A stretch of 64,000 bases of DNA, from the NCBI GenBank assembly GCA_037957365.1, contig JARHVA010004904.1, positions 62,001 to 126,000 on the forward strand, read 5' to 3'. The first letter of the stretch is position 1; every line of letters begins with the position of its first letter. The translations under genes and the position numbers were made by a program. Below the pieces are notes generated by a model, which saw only the letters and a program-made list of their open reading frames with translations, was not told where the DNA came from and ran no database searches. The stretch comes from Torreya grandis (taxonomy: Eukaryota > Streptophyta > Pinopsida > Cupressales > Taxaceae). Shown here one piece after another: positions 9,361 to 21,310 of the stretch.

Positions 9361-9924
9361 TATGACCCAATCAAATCTCATCACATGTCACTAAGGTGAA
9401 ATAGGGGATGGTGCTTCAACAAAGAACATAGTAACACACAAAATTGATGCTAAAAAAAGTTACAGTATTTTAAATAAAAAATAACTAAAAGTAATTGACT
9501 AAAAAGTAAATAACTAAAAAGTAAATGTAATGCATACCTTGAATTACATTTATCATTGGATGGATATCTACTATATTGTTATTTTTGATTATGTAGGGCA
9601 TAGATACTACTTTTGATAAAACCAAGAATACAAAACTAAAGAGCAAAAACAAACAAACGTAAGAAAAGCCAAGAGAGATGGTGTTATGAGGATGAGATGT
9701 AATTGGAAAATTTGGCATGTTGGGGTGACAAGTGCTATGTTAGACCAAATGACCAAGTCAAAAATAATATTAAATTAGGTGACCAAAAATCCAAGGCTAC
9801 TAAAGACCATAAAACTCAAACAAGCTATCCTTAAGTAAGAAAGATAAACTCACCAAGTCAAACCAAGGATACATGTCTAATAAGATGGTAATAAAATAAA
9901 TCAAATGTAAAATCAAAAAAAAAA

Positions 9925-10059
9925 TGGTAAAACAACATTGATGAGTGAGGAATAACAATCCTTATTTCACTCAACAATGGAAAAAGGTGCATAAAAAGGG
10001 AAAATAACATTGTCAAGTGAGAAGTAACAAGCCAACCTCACTCAACAATGGAAAAAGGG
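9925..10059. repeat. Tandem duplication in TatA 3' region
   Basis: Two adjacent units of roughly 70 bp share AACATTG..AGTGAG..AATAACAA and CTCAACAATGGAAAAAGG. Confidence 0.65.
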
Positions 10060-11275
10060 TATGAACTCAGGTGTCCTAATAGTAGGATAGTTCAACAAAT
10101 GATAAATGGTAAAATAAAAGTATGAGACGTCTATAAATGTAAAATCATGGTGACAAAGAAAGAAGTAATCCATAGTTTCTCAAACATGCTATTTTTCTCT
10201 AAGGATGGATAAAACTAAAATAAAGTAGTGATAGCATGTTTTTTTTTAAAGATGAATAAGAAAGAATTAAAAAATAAGGGAAAAAAGATTTGGAATCATA
10301 ATTTGTCTATTAATGGGGAAAATGAAATGGGTGGAGGGGAGAATGAAGGAAAAACCAAGGTAGAGAAACTCTTTATCAAACTCAAGACACTCAAATTAAG
10401 TTTGTCAAAATAAGAGGACTTTCAACCTTAAGGACTATGAATAAATTCTCTTAGTCACACAAGTCTTAGGTCAACAAATGGAATATATAGATCATCTCAT
10501 GAAGGATATATGCATAAAAAGTAGAATGGACCTACATTCCCACAATGTGTTCCCCATTCCTTAAGACCCCTTACAAAGCCTTCGATCTACTGCAAAGATT
10601 GGGTACTTGCATGAAAAATTAGGTAACGACATAGAGTTTTTTGAATTCCCCTATTCTAATTTACTGGCTTACCACACCCCAAAGGACATTGGCTCTATGT
10701 GAGGCCAATTGTGGAGTTTGAGTTTTGATTAGAGATAGAATATATGCTTTTAATAACGTCTTTTGGTGTGATGTTGACTTTTAAGAATTTGTATGTTGCC
10801 TTTTAGAATGTCATTATATTTTGTTTCAAATTATTTGGCTTTTAACTTTCTTTATGACCTTTTCTATTCTTCCTCCATACGGATTTGGAAAACTAAACAT
10901 GGGTTGTAAATATGACTTTCATTTGAATACTTGGGACTTGGTTACTAAGAAAGAGAACTTCAAAGAGCATGGGGTTTGAGAGTCTCATAAATCTAGGTGA
11001 AATAAAAGTGATATCTTGACTTTAACCTTTTTTAATCCAATGAGGAGTGAAAGAAGGGGAAATCAAGAGGAATGACATATGGAATAATTTAAATTACTTC
11101 AAATTGTTAAAAATGTGACAAAGGGTGAAAAGGGATACAATGATAGTAAAGTGTGATTCCTTATCATAAGAATGAGGGAAATGGAGGAAAAACATTCGAA
11201 CATAGTTTATTTGTGTAAATTCCATCTAATAAAAGAAGCAAAAGCTAAAGTTTGAAAAATAAGGATGTAAAAAGA

Positions 11276-11600
11276 TGATAATTTTATGATGGTTGGGTCC
11301 AATCCACGGTCTTACACTACAAATTAGTAAAATAGAAACCCATGATGGTGCCAACAAACAAGTGAAATATAAAGTAAGGTAAGAAAAAATATGGTAGTTT
11401 CATGAGGAATATTGGGTTCTATCCATGATCTTATGAAGAAACTCATAAAATAAAAACCCAAGGGCTGTTAAAAATAAATTAAAAAAATTACGGAGATAAA
11501 TAAGTAAAAGATGGTGGTTTTGTGAGGAATGTTGGGTCCTATTTATGGTCTTATGAATAAAATCACAAAATAAAAACCCAAAGGGTGTCAAAAATATAAA
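11276..11600. repeat. Three tandem ~120-bp units in TatA 3' region
   Basis: Each unit contains a TTGGGTCCTATCC..GGTCTTA-like core followed by AAATAGAAACCCA or AAATAAAAACCCA. A degenerate relative occurs in TatB near 43540-43720, so the array belongs to the family. Confidence 0.7.
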
Positions 11601-12149
11601 ATGCAAGAAGATAAAGAAGACTATGGTACATCAAGAAACTAAAAGACAAAAAATGAAGATTAAAGGTTTGTGAAAGGAAGGAACTTGTTACAGAGGGAAA
11701 GACCCATGTAATTAATGTGAAAAAAGTGTTAGATATATGTAAATAGAAAACACAAAAAGAAATAAATGTTTAGGCAAAGTAATTTTTGAGGAATCGTGTG
11801 TTGGTGGGCTCTTTGAAAACACGGCCATCATTGGTTTGAAAATGGTAGGTGCTTGGACCAAGAATATCTTTGACTAAATATGGGGCCCACCATTTAGGGC
11901 ATATTTACCTTCTTTATCATTAGTGTATTCTAATTTAAGGACAAGATCACCAAAATTAAATGTACAGACTTTAACATGTTTGTTATATTATTTGGTAATA
12001 TGAGCCTTGTATTCATAGTTATGCTATAAGGCAGGAAGATGACATTCATTACTTAGATCAAGGGCATAAAGATGATATTATCATAATTATTAATTAAGAA
12101 TAATACCATGAAGAGATATATGAAGAGAGGGAAGCTCAATTTATAAAGG

Positions 12150-12870
12150 AAGAACTACTCAGAACCATAGATAAGTGAGAATGGAGTTACCCCAGTGGCA
12201 GTACGTATACTAGTCTGATAGGCCCAAAGTGTCAGGTAAATATGAAGATGCCAATCCATGTGGGTTTCATGGATTTTATTTTGGAGAATTTTATTAGTGG
12301 CCTCAACTTGAACATTACATTATGGATGATAAGGCATGTAATTTTTTTGATTGATATTGAATTTATTGCAAAGTTGTTTAACATGTTTTTTTTGAAATTA
12401 CCACCATTATCTGAAATGATGGTATGAGAAACACCAAAGAGGAAAATTATTTTATTAAGAATAAATTTGAAAATGGTAGGACTAGTGATATTAACAAGGG
12501 GCATGGATTATATCCACTTGGTAAAATATTCAGTAGTGGTGATGATAAAGACATGCCCCTCTTAGGAGTGAGGTAGTTTTCCAATGAGATCAAATCCCCA
12601 TGTGGAAAATGGCCAAGGAGATTTGATGGTTTGAAGTTTGGTTGGAGGTGAATAGATTAGATCATCATGAAGCTAAAAAGGATTAGACTTTTTATCATAT
12701 TCAATTGCATCTTTTTCAAGAGTAGGCCAAAAGTAATCCATATATAGGCATTTATGGGCTGTAGTATGTCTACTATAGTGGCCACCAAAAATCCCCCCGT
12801 GTGCTTATTCAAGAAGAGGAGGGACCTCCTCTTGCATAACACAATGGAGCAAGGTACCTTTATCATTAAA
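12150..12870 (-). pseudogene. TatA integrase
   Basis: Read on the minus strand. The zinc-binding region (GGIFGGHYSRHTTAHK) keeps histidines, but the two Cys are replaced (YDKKSNPF where C..C is expected). The core shows SPWPFSTWGFDLIG (first Asp), TIISDNGGNF (second Asp) and YHP-stop-CNVQVEATNK (Glu), so all three DDE residues remain. The C-terminal side reads WAYQTSIRTATGVTPFSLIYG, typical of Tat/Athila integrases. Integrase would insert the cDNA and make the 5-bp TSDs seen here. Stops near the core make it inactive. Confidence 0.88.
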
Positions 12871-13099
12871 AAAATAAAGGATGTTGTGTCCAAATACATT
12901 CTTCAAATCTTATTTACAAATGTGTGTATTTTTAAGAGAGTCTAAATTAGGAGTATAATTTTGATGTTTTAGGAATTAAATGATGTCTTTGTACCATGGG
13001 CTTTGTCAAATGGTAACAACCTCAATATGAAAGATAAGTGAATATGGTGGTTGAGTATAAGATGGATATTTTATTATTTGTATAATAAAAATAAGATTA

Positions 13100-13510
13100 A
13101 AAAGGACTTAGTGTGAATGAAAGAGACAAGTTGAAGAGGAAAGATAATCAATAATGGAATTTTGATCTCCAAGAATAGGATCAATAGTGAAACAGATGAA
13201 ATCCTTAGCAAGAGTGGTTGTGATTTTATGATATGTGATGAGGTTCTCAATTTTAAATTGATAATCACCACTGACTTGATGATAAATAAGTTGAGAATCA
13301 CATAAAATATGAAGGTATTGAATATCTAAGTCAAGAGTAGCTTCCATGCCTAAGATAAGAGCTTTGTACTTGGCCATATTGTTAGTGACATCAAAGGTGA
13401 AGTGAAAATCTAAAGGAATGGTCTTGCTAAGAGGACTTGTGAGAATGCAACCTTCCTCAAATCCTTGAAGGCATTTAACACCATCAAAGTGAAGGGTTTA
13501 AGTATCCTCT
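13100..13510 (-). pseudogene. TatA second (archaeal-type) RNase H
   Basis: Minus-strand sequence reads LHFDGVKC (first Asp), GFEEGCILTSP, then NNMAKYKALILGMEATLDL and LHILCDSQLIYHQVSGDY. It matches the additional RNase H known from Tat-lineage elements, where the second motif is usually AEYEALI. Both Glu are Lys here, so the catalytic Glu is lost, while Asp in CDSQL remains. It lies between the RT-linked RNase H and integrase, the expected place. This is the best evidence for the Tat assignment. Confidence 0.82.
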
Positions 13511-13699
13511 TATAAGTTGACATTAATTTCAGGAAGCTCTTCAATAACTACTTTTGGTTTAGTAGTACAAGAGGGAGTAATGGATTCATAAAGATTAATA
13601 GCTTCAAGATTGGTAGTAAAACTATGAAAGTAATCTTTGAGAGAAATATCTTGATTAAGACCTTCTATGTAAAGGATATTATCATTTGGAAGGTTATTT

Positions 13700-14260
13700 T
13701 GAAGAGAAGAAGTAGCTGGTATGGGAGTTGTGACAAGTTGATCAGCTATGATTTCCCCTTTGACAACTTTTTCAGTGACGATATAGAGATCAAATTCCAT
13801 ATGGAGGACCATCCATTTACCAATTATATCTCTAAGAAGAAATTCTTTGGATAAGAATTGATGAAGGGGGTTAGAATGAATGATGATATAAGTAGTCTGG
13901 TAAAGCATATAATGGTGAAGCTTTTTATCTATGAAATAGATGGTGAGGCAATCATGCTCAATTTTAGTATAACATGTTTCATAATCGATCAAGCCTTAGC
14001 TAATGTAGTAGATAACATACTCTCTTCCTGTATCATCTTATTGGGCAAGCACTGCCCAACTAAAATAGGTGTGGAAGAAGTATATAGAATCAAAAGTTTA
14101 TCATTGGAAGGAGGATGAAGTATAGGTGGATGAAGAAATGACTCTTTTATATTATCAAAGGATTTTTGACATGGATTTATCCATTCTAAATTAATACCTT
14201 TCTTGATAAGAGAATTAATGAAGTGAATTTGATATGCCATTTTAGGAATAAATCATCTAA
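13700..14260 (-). pseudogene. TatA RT connection / gypsy-type RNase H
   Basis: Minus strand: YETCYTKIEHDCLTIYF, KKLHHYMLYQTTYIII, then KEFLLRDIIGKWMVLHMEFDL and GEIIADQL. These match the gypsy RNase H segment that follows RT (pattern ..Y..IE..CLA..FA...LRHYL, then ..GR..KW...L.E.D). The N-terminal part extends to about 14240. Several frameshifts and stops separate it from RT. Confidence 0.78.
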
Positions 14261-14429
14261 TTTCCCCAAGTTTGCCTAAATAAGTATGAATGTTGGGAAT
14301 AGAATGAGGAATGGGCATGTTGATGATAGCACTAATTTTGGCAGGATCAACATCGATGTCATAGAGAAAGATTAAAAATGCTAACAATTTTATAGATGTG
14401 ACTCCAAAGACACATTTGTAAGGATTAAG

Positions 14430-15100
14430 TCTAACTTTATATTTAAGGAGATGATTAAAGATGATAGCGAGATCAAAAAATGATTCTTATGATGTTTAGA
14501 TTTAGCAATAAGATCATCTATGTAGGTTTCAACAATTTTGTGAATGAGATCATGAAAGATGTGAGTCATTGCTCACTGGTAAGTGGATCTAACATTTTTG
14601 AGGTCAAAGGGCATTTTTACATAGCAATAGGTGCCCCATTTCATGGTGAAATTAGACTTATATTGATCTTTAAGGGAAATATGAATTTGATTATATCTTG
14701 AGAATCCATCCATAAGAGATAATATTTCATAACCAACCATGGAATAAACAATGGCATCTATTGAAGGTAAAGGGAAGTTATCCTTGGGACAAGAAAGATT
14801 AAGATTGTGGAAATTAATACAAATGTGAATGACCATAGTGACCTTATTTCAAATAGGAATAATTTTGGAAACCCATTCATAAAAATCCATTGGTTTCATA
14901 AATCTAGCATCAAGTAATTTGATGATTTTCTTGTGACATAAAGTAGAAAATTTGAGCAAAAATTTTCTTTATTTTTGATACATAGGCTTAGCATCATGAT
15001 AAATAATGATATTATGCACTACAATGATAGGGTAAATTCTAGGCATGTCCTCATAGGACCAAGTGAAAGCCTCATGATATTTGTCAAAGAATAAGCTAAA
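14430..15100 (-). pseudogene. TatA reverse transcriptase
   Basis: Minus strand: AFTWSYEDMPRIYP and DAKPMYQ just ahead, FMKPMDFYEWVSKIIPI, then CPKDNFPLPSIDAIV, ILSLMDGFSRYNQIHI, TMKWGTYCYVKMPFDLKN and VETYIDDLIAKSKHH. These follow the order of gypsy RT motifs. The catalytic box is YIDD (complement of about 14513-14524). The fingers-palm region between 14573 and 14836 is the best-preserved open segment. Several stops occur, so the copy is inactive. The SYEDMP motif is typical of Tat/Athila pol. Confidence 0.9.
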
Positions 15101-15800
15101 ATTATCATGTTCAGTAGGTGAGAGTTCATGAGAGACAGTAGTTGGTTGAGGACAAGATGGAGTACCTTATTCAATGTGAGTGGTTTGTTCAATATTCATG
15201 GCATTTCCATCTTGAAAGCGATATGGTGCATTAGGTAAATTATAAATGGGATTTGTTTTAGGATCAATGTTAGAAATGAAGTTGTTAAAGCAAGGAGTTT
15301 TAGTTTTAAAATTTTCAAGTTTGTGATGCTACTAAGGAAGTTGAGGTTCTCAGGCATAGAGTAACTCAAGGATAGCTTCATCGCTAGGCAAGGTAGGAAG
15401 AGGACCATAATACTTGACATCTACTTCAAGATCTAGAATTTGATTTGCATGGTGATCATATTCAGAATGTATGTGATGAACATTGATTGCCTTGGCATCT
15501 AGTGTAATTTTAAGAGTGTAAGAAGTAGTAAGGGTTGGAATATTAGTGGGTTCAATGACAAGATAAGGATTAGATGAAATGATTGGATTGATAGGTGGTA
15601 AAGGAAATGTAGAAATTTTTAGAGGTTCAAAAGGTATAATTTTCTCTACCACTTAAGGAGTATCGATAAGAGGAGAATTGATAGGAGGAACATGAGCTTT
15701 AGGATCAAAAGTATGATCCATAGAAATGGTATGAACATCTCGATTAAAATAATGAATTTTGGCTAAAGTTTTATAATAATTATAGACACCCAAGTCTCTA
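15100..15800 (-). pseudogene. TatA gag-pol linker, protease not recognisable
   Basis: Minus-strand sequence between the gag remnant and RT is open over about 100 codons (15652-15350) but shows no DSG/DTG or DNGS-type protease motif. It contains a Pro/Ile-rich stretch (PLPPINPIISSNPYLVIEP). Since TatB keeps gag C-terminus and protease, a deletion in TatA is the likely reason. Confidence 0.5.
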
Positions 15801-16760
15801 GATTAAGCTTGGGCCATTATCTAGTTATTAGTGTATGTTGGATAAATTTATAGTTGGGTTATAATTGTTGGATAAATTTTACATGCTTGGGAGATATATT
15901 TGGGTTTGTTTGAGATGATCCTTATTATAACCAAATATTCAAGTTTCCAAATATAATGTTGGGGAAGTTGATTATACCATTCTAATATATCACCATTGAA
16001 AGTGTTCACTAAGAGTTTAGTAGTGGTGAAAGTATTAGTTTGGATCCACTCTTTGTAAAGATTGACAAAGGCTTTGAGAAATGAGGTAGGGTATTTAGTC
16101 CCATCATACTTGATAGTTTAAGATATGTTACCAATATCAATGGATACAATGAAGGGGTCCAAAGGCTCATTTTAAATATTTTGAAGCATCTTGTTATTCA
16201 TTATGGGTTGAGGAATACCATTACTTGAGGCATCCCAAAGAGGTAGATGAATGTAATTATGATTATCTTGAGGATGGATAGTTAGAGGTTGATTAGCCAC
16301 ATTAATTAGGTGTTGTTGAAGTTGCATCATTTAGTTAGTGTTAGAATTTTTCATTATGCTCATTCATTGGATTACTTGGGCTAAAAGTTGAGTTGTAGCT
16401 GGAAATGGGTTGGTGTTGGTAGGAGCACTCCCCAAATTGGTGTTAGGGGAAGGATTACTAAAAGAAGGATTATTAGTGGGATTTTTAAGTAAACTTATAT
16501 CAATTACTCCCAAATTAGTTTGAATATTTTGAAGATGAGAAGTTTTTGGATAAGTATATAAAGGATTCGATCCATCAACTTCATCTTGAGGTGTTATTTG
16601 TACCATATTATAATACATGGATGAAGGAGGAGAAGAGGTTCTTAAAGAGTGTTGGTGATCTTGGGAGGAAAAGAGAGGAAGAAATGAACATTCCATATAG
16701 TATGTAAATGGATTCAAGCTATCCAAAAATATTTTAATAGGCAACTTCACTATGACTGAA
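15800..16760 (-). pseudogene. TatA gag remnant
   Basis: Minus strand: an Asn/Ser/Pro-rich N-terminal part (open 16750-16364), then IKYDGTKYPTSFLKAFVNLYKEW and TTTKLLVNTFNGDILEWYNQLPQHY. The second part corresponds to the retrotransposon gag domain: WYNQL and the preceding YDGT..P motif match TatB gag (YNGSIDPTLHLKIF, GDALDWYNQL). The C-terminus is cut shortly after. Confidence 0.7.
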
Positions 16761-16799
16761 GAAAGATAAAAAATGCAAATAAGGAAAAATATAGACTTA

Positions 16800-18427
16800 G
16801 ATTGATAAACAAGGAAGGTAAAAAGTAGTATTGGGTTGACTAGGTTGACCTAGCATAGAAAATAGGGCCTATAAATAGTACAGGGCTAACTGGGTTGATC
16901 TACTATAGTGGATAAAGGCTAGAAAAAGATACAGGGTCGATTGGGTCAACCTAATACAATAGATAGGGAAATTTATGAAGCCTATAACAAACTATGAAAA
17001 TGAAATAAGATAACTTTTGTAGGTAATTTTAGAAGAAATACTTGAAGGGAAACAAATAATCAATTGGATCAACACTAGCTAATCCAATTAAATCACACAA
17101 CACAAAACCTTGCACCAATGTTGGATAATGCAAGTATTTGCAATACAAAATACAATTGAGCAAAGAGTAAGCAATAAACTTAGAAAGTAAAGAGCCAAAT
17201 AATTGGTCAACCTGAATGTTTATTACATTATTAAGATATGCTTTTAAATGTGATGGGAAGTTGGCTGTAAGTAAAGAACTAGAAAGCAATCTAAGGATGG
17301 TTTTAAGTAGTTTGGGATGAAAGGGATCTATAGTGGTAATGATATAGGATTAGTATTGGGGTCTACCCCCTAACTTCACACATTGTAGTGATAAGGGTGT
17401 CAGGTTTTTAGCCAAAATATACCATTAACCACAATTTATACTTGATCAGAACATCAAGTCAACTTCCCCCTTGGTGATGAAATCCAAGTAGGTTTCCCTT
17501 GGATAGAAAATTATTAAAATGCTTGTTTAGATTTTGTGATTTGGTCATGTGTGTATAAAATATAAAATCATGAAACTAAAAATTTAATTAAAAACCACCT
17601 ATTTAAGATATGTGATATATTCTAAGCATGAAAGCAACAAGAAAAGAAGGCATGAGCTAATTACTAGAATATAAGGTTAATTTCAACTTTGAAACAAGAT
17701 ACAATGCTGATATACTCAATAGCATATGCATAAAATATAGAAAATGGTTGATAGAGTCAAACCTATATTACATAAGCAAGGTCTAAAAATGAATAATGTT
17801 GATAGAGTTGACCTAGTTATCCAGAAAACACACATAACACATAATTGGGTTGGTAGGGTCAATCTAGTTGATTATGTAGGGGTGGTTTTAAAGACTACAA
17901 ACTATAAAAGAAAAGATTGTAAATAAAGAGAAAAAGAGATAGAAAATAACCTTAGTGGATTAGAGATGTAGAGAATGAAAACCCTTTTTTGTTCAAGAAC
18001 CTTGATATGTTTACAAATTTTGTTAATTGCGTTGACTAGTTCAATCAAGCTTTACATAAACTTGCTACTGAGTGCCTAAAAATGTATATGGTTGACTAGG
18101 TCAACCTATTAGTTTGGACTAGATGTCTAAAAAGCTAAAAAACTATACTAGGTCAATTGGGTTGATCCAATAGCCTTTACCTAAAATCCTACGCATAAAA
18201 GTTAGATATTGGGTTGATAAATTCGGTCTAGTATGACAAATATATGATAAAAATAATGATGAAAGAGTGAAATAAGGTAAACAAAAATTATAGGGGTTAA
18301 TTCAAATTGGGTTCACCAGAATGTATTACGAAGGTGAATCTAAAGTGAAGATAATGTTAAGAAGAAAGTGGAAATGTGAAGATAATCCAACCATTGGTGG
18401 ATAGGATTCACATCAGGTTCACTAGAA
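16800..18427 (-). other. TatA 5' leader with W-box-like repeats
   Basis: No coding signal. It aligns with TatB 57385-59286 (for instance around CACACAACACAAAACCTTG). Repeated AGGTTGACCTAGT/GGTCAACCTAG motifs occur at about 16830-16965 and 17740-18235. The segment next to the LTR (18299-18427) is partly duplicated: GGGTTCACCAGAATGTAT at 18311 and GGTTCACTAGAATGTATG at 18417. Confidence 0.65.
18404..18427 (-). other. Candidate TatA primer-binding site
   Basis: On the minus strand the first bases after the 5' LTR read TTCTAGTGAACCTGATG; TatB has TTTTGGTGATCTCAATG. A common form TGGTGAACC..ATGTGAA is plausible as primer-binding site, but I could not match it to a tRNA. Confidence 0.4.
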
Positions 18428-19640
18428 TGTATGCAATCAGAAATGCATCATGTTTATAAATCAATCCTAGCTCAAAGAAGATAGAACATATACTTTTGGG
18501 GATCATGATTAATATGGGGATCTACTAAACTTGATTAGGGGATCACTTGTCATAATACACCATGCTAGGAAGGGTTACAAACCCTATAGTCTAACACAAT
18601 CACACAAAAACCATAAAAGAGTCCTATGTTTAATGTTCACTCTATTCTAATAAACAAGAAAGTAAATCTAATCTAGTGCACACCAAATCTTATGGCATAA
18701 CATGAGGGGTTAGTAAACAAATCAAAACATGTATATGATAATCTCAATTAATCAAAGTATGAGTAAAACCCTAATATATGGAATATGAAGAGTAATATTA
18801 TTTGAGCCAATACTTATGCTCCTTCTATCTATTAAAGAGAGGAGAACAAAGTTAGAATATACTTACTTGAATGTGAACCTATCGAGACTCAATCTGTCCC
18901 TTGACCAAAGGAGATTTTTAAGAGGTTGTTATAGTTTGTAAGGATAACTAATAAAGGCTAAAGCATCCAAGGCTTATCCACAAGACTAGATTCTCCAAGT
19001 AGAAACTCTAAGATAAGACTCCTCAAGTAAAATGGTGGAAGAGCAGATTGTAAAGAAGCATGAGCGAATAATAAATATTGATTGCATATTGAAGTGATGA
19101 AAAAATAATATTGTATTTATAAGTGGATATCACTCTAAATCCTTCAAAAAATGTTAACTATATAGGGTCAACCTAGTCGACCCTATATGGTTTTGAGAGA
19201 TAAATCACTAGGTCTTGAGTGAGGTCGATTGAAGGACTAACAAAAATCCAAGTGAAAAATACTCAAAATAGTATAAGGTCAACCTAGTCAACCTTGTAAA
19301 ATATTAGAGGCTAATAATTATATAGGGTTAACCTAGTTGACATCATATAGTCAACTGGTGAAAGGGGATCAAGGTGAAGAAAGGAAGGATGGAAAGAGGA
19401 AAAAGACTGGAGGAGTGTGCAAGTAAGGAGTAATAGCTTAGGGCATGGTTTTAATATTTGGTTGAGTTGGTAATAATGTATAAATAAGGGACAACAATCT
19501 TATAAAGCAATAAAGGTCTACCCACCCCTTTCCTAGTGCACTATTTAAGGCATACACTTAGAGAGATTAAGTCTCGATGGGTTCCTTCAAGATGTAAAGC
19601 ATTAATATTTGATAAAAGTTAAAAATATTATGTGTATATA
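18428..19640 (-). repeat. TatA 5' LTR, uninterrupted
   Basis: 1213 bp, TGTATGCAATC at the left and TATGTGTATATA at the right. It contains the empty CopB target site near 19127. A minus-strand TATA box lies at 19114-19121, and the W-box-like cluster follows at about 19166-19345. Confidence 0.92.
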
Positions 19641-20255
19641 GAAAGCTCTTGAAAATATGCTCAAAAGGGTATTTTTAATTTTCTGAAATGATTAAAATAA
19701 CCCTTACGACCTTCCCTCTTGGTTATTTATGGTAAAAAGTTGGTTGAGTGATAAATCTTCCTAGAAAGGTCACTTCACACCATAATAATTTTTCACTAGA
19801 GACTCACGCAGCTATGAAACTAAGTGCATTACCTTTTCATGACATTAGGGTACAATCATGCAAATTTTTATGGAATTTAGGTTTCATTTGATCCTTCATA
19901 TTTTACTCACATTTGGATATCATAATGTTAAATTTGAAGGCAATTAGTCTTCATTTGCTCCTGTGCAATGGTGTTTAAAAAGTGCTACACAGGCTGATTT
20001 GGCACCTAGAAACACATAAAAATCTACATATTGGGTAGTTTCATGGCTACATATCTTTCAAATGAAGAATGATTTTTGATGACCACCTTTAACATTATAT
20101 TACATTGACATTTGATTACCCTCATACAAGTTTTTGAGAGAAAATAATAGGATTTAATCATGTGAAACTCATCTCAAAAAGCATTATGTAGGGTGATTTT
20201 GCATAGAGAGTTCTACTTCTTTCATAAGGTATAAAGGTGACTTGAAGAGTCAAAT
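19641..20255 (-). repeat. Left LTR of H, inner half, with TSD GAAAG
   Basis: 19641-19645 is the right copy of the TatA TSD. The rest aligns with 24156-24764 of the intact right LTR, for example CTTGAAAATATG..TCAAAAGGGTATTTTTAATT. Confidence 0.85.
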
Positions 20256-21310
20256 TTATATCAAAATCTATGGGACACTTGCCTACTACGCAGAGATATA
20301 ATATATTTAAGCAATCCATTGGGCATGGAGTTGTAGAAGCATCCAAAACTCCTCACATTCTAAAAATGCAAGACAACTACACCCTACCTGGCCTTACACC
20401 TGAGCCAATATTTTAAAACTAAAAGTGCACCTCCACAAAAAAAGGAAATTAAACAATACAAACTATGCCATAGGCACTTAGAGAGGAAGGTGAAAATTAA
20501 TAAAATCTATTTAAAATTTACATATAGACAATTGGAGGAAAGAAAAAACATCTAACCTACCCTAAACTAACCAATGAAAAGGCAATTTAAAGAAAGACAT
20601 TGATTGGCTGTACAAAATAGTTATCCTTTATTACTAATCTAACATGATTTACATGATTGAGGGAAACCAACCAAAGATGGAGAAGAAGTGGATAGTCAAC
20701 AAATTGGTGATAGGCTTCTCCAAAAATAAGAACTTAAATAAACTCACTTACCCAATCCGATTTATTTCATATAAATGTTTTATCAAGTGATTAAAACATG
20801 AGAGTAATTATGGAGTAGGTCTGATTCAAGGAATTAATTAGTCAATATATCAATCTTTATCTTACTCAAATGATATCAAACACTAAACATGACTTGATTA
20901 AGATGGCATACTAGTAACTAGGTGAGATCAGGACCTATCAAGGGAGAAAATACTACCACGTTTAAATCAACTAACATAAATAGACTATACTAGAATATTG
21001 GAATCTAAAAATAGTCATTTTATTTATTTCAAAAGGTTACAAATGTCAATCTTGGCATATTTTAATCATGCCCAAGAGAGGGATCTTAAAACATGGTTTG
21101 AAAGCCTGAATATATAGAACATGAGACAATAATTAGCCAAGAGATTGGTGTAAAAGAGAGAGGAATAAGTCATATCAGCCTCAACATAAGTCAAATTAAT
21201 TTAAAACTTGATAACAATAGTCTTATTGTGTTTTTATCATCTTGCATGATCTTCTTTTGGTATCTTTGTCTTTAGAATGAGGTGGTGAGCCCCTTTATCT
21301 TGTTGAAACT
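20256..21310. other. H internal region, 3' non-coding part
   Basis: No convincing reading frame, motif or repeat seen. The stretch next to the left LTR has no clear polypurine tract. Confidence 0.4.

Larger units (their letters stand above)
9361..12150 (-). other. TatA long 3' non-coding region
   Basis: No coding signal seen. It aligns in blocks with TatB 39372-44600 (for example 10550-10740 with 43990-44180), so it is a conserved part of this Tat family between integrase and the 3' LTR. It holds two tandem repeats: about 72-bp units at 9925-10059 (around CTCAACAATGGAAAAA) and about 120-bp units at 11276-11600. Unlike TatB it has no plant mobile domain segment. Confidence 0.65.
3361..19640 (-). 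mobile_element. TatA: Ty3/gypsy element of the Tat lineage, minus strand
   Basis: LTRs lie at 3361-9360 (split by CopB) and 18428-19640, and GAAAG flanks both sides. Read on the minus strand, the order is 5' LTR (right), leader, gag remnant, RT, RNase H, second RNase H, integrase, long non-coding 3' region, 3' LTR (left). Without CopB it is about 11.5 kb. The two RNase H segments and the SYEDMP motif ahead of RT point to the Tat lineage. Protease and the gag C-terminus appear to be missing. All domains carry stops and frameshifts, so this copy is dead. Confidence 0.88.

Noticed and set aside
9361..12150. Host gene in the TatA 3' region
   Set aside because: Open stretches are short and the region aligns with non-coding TatB sequence.
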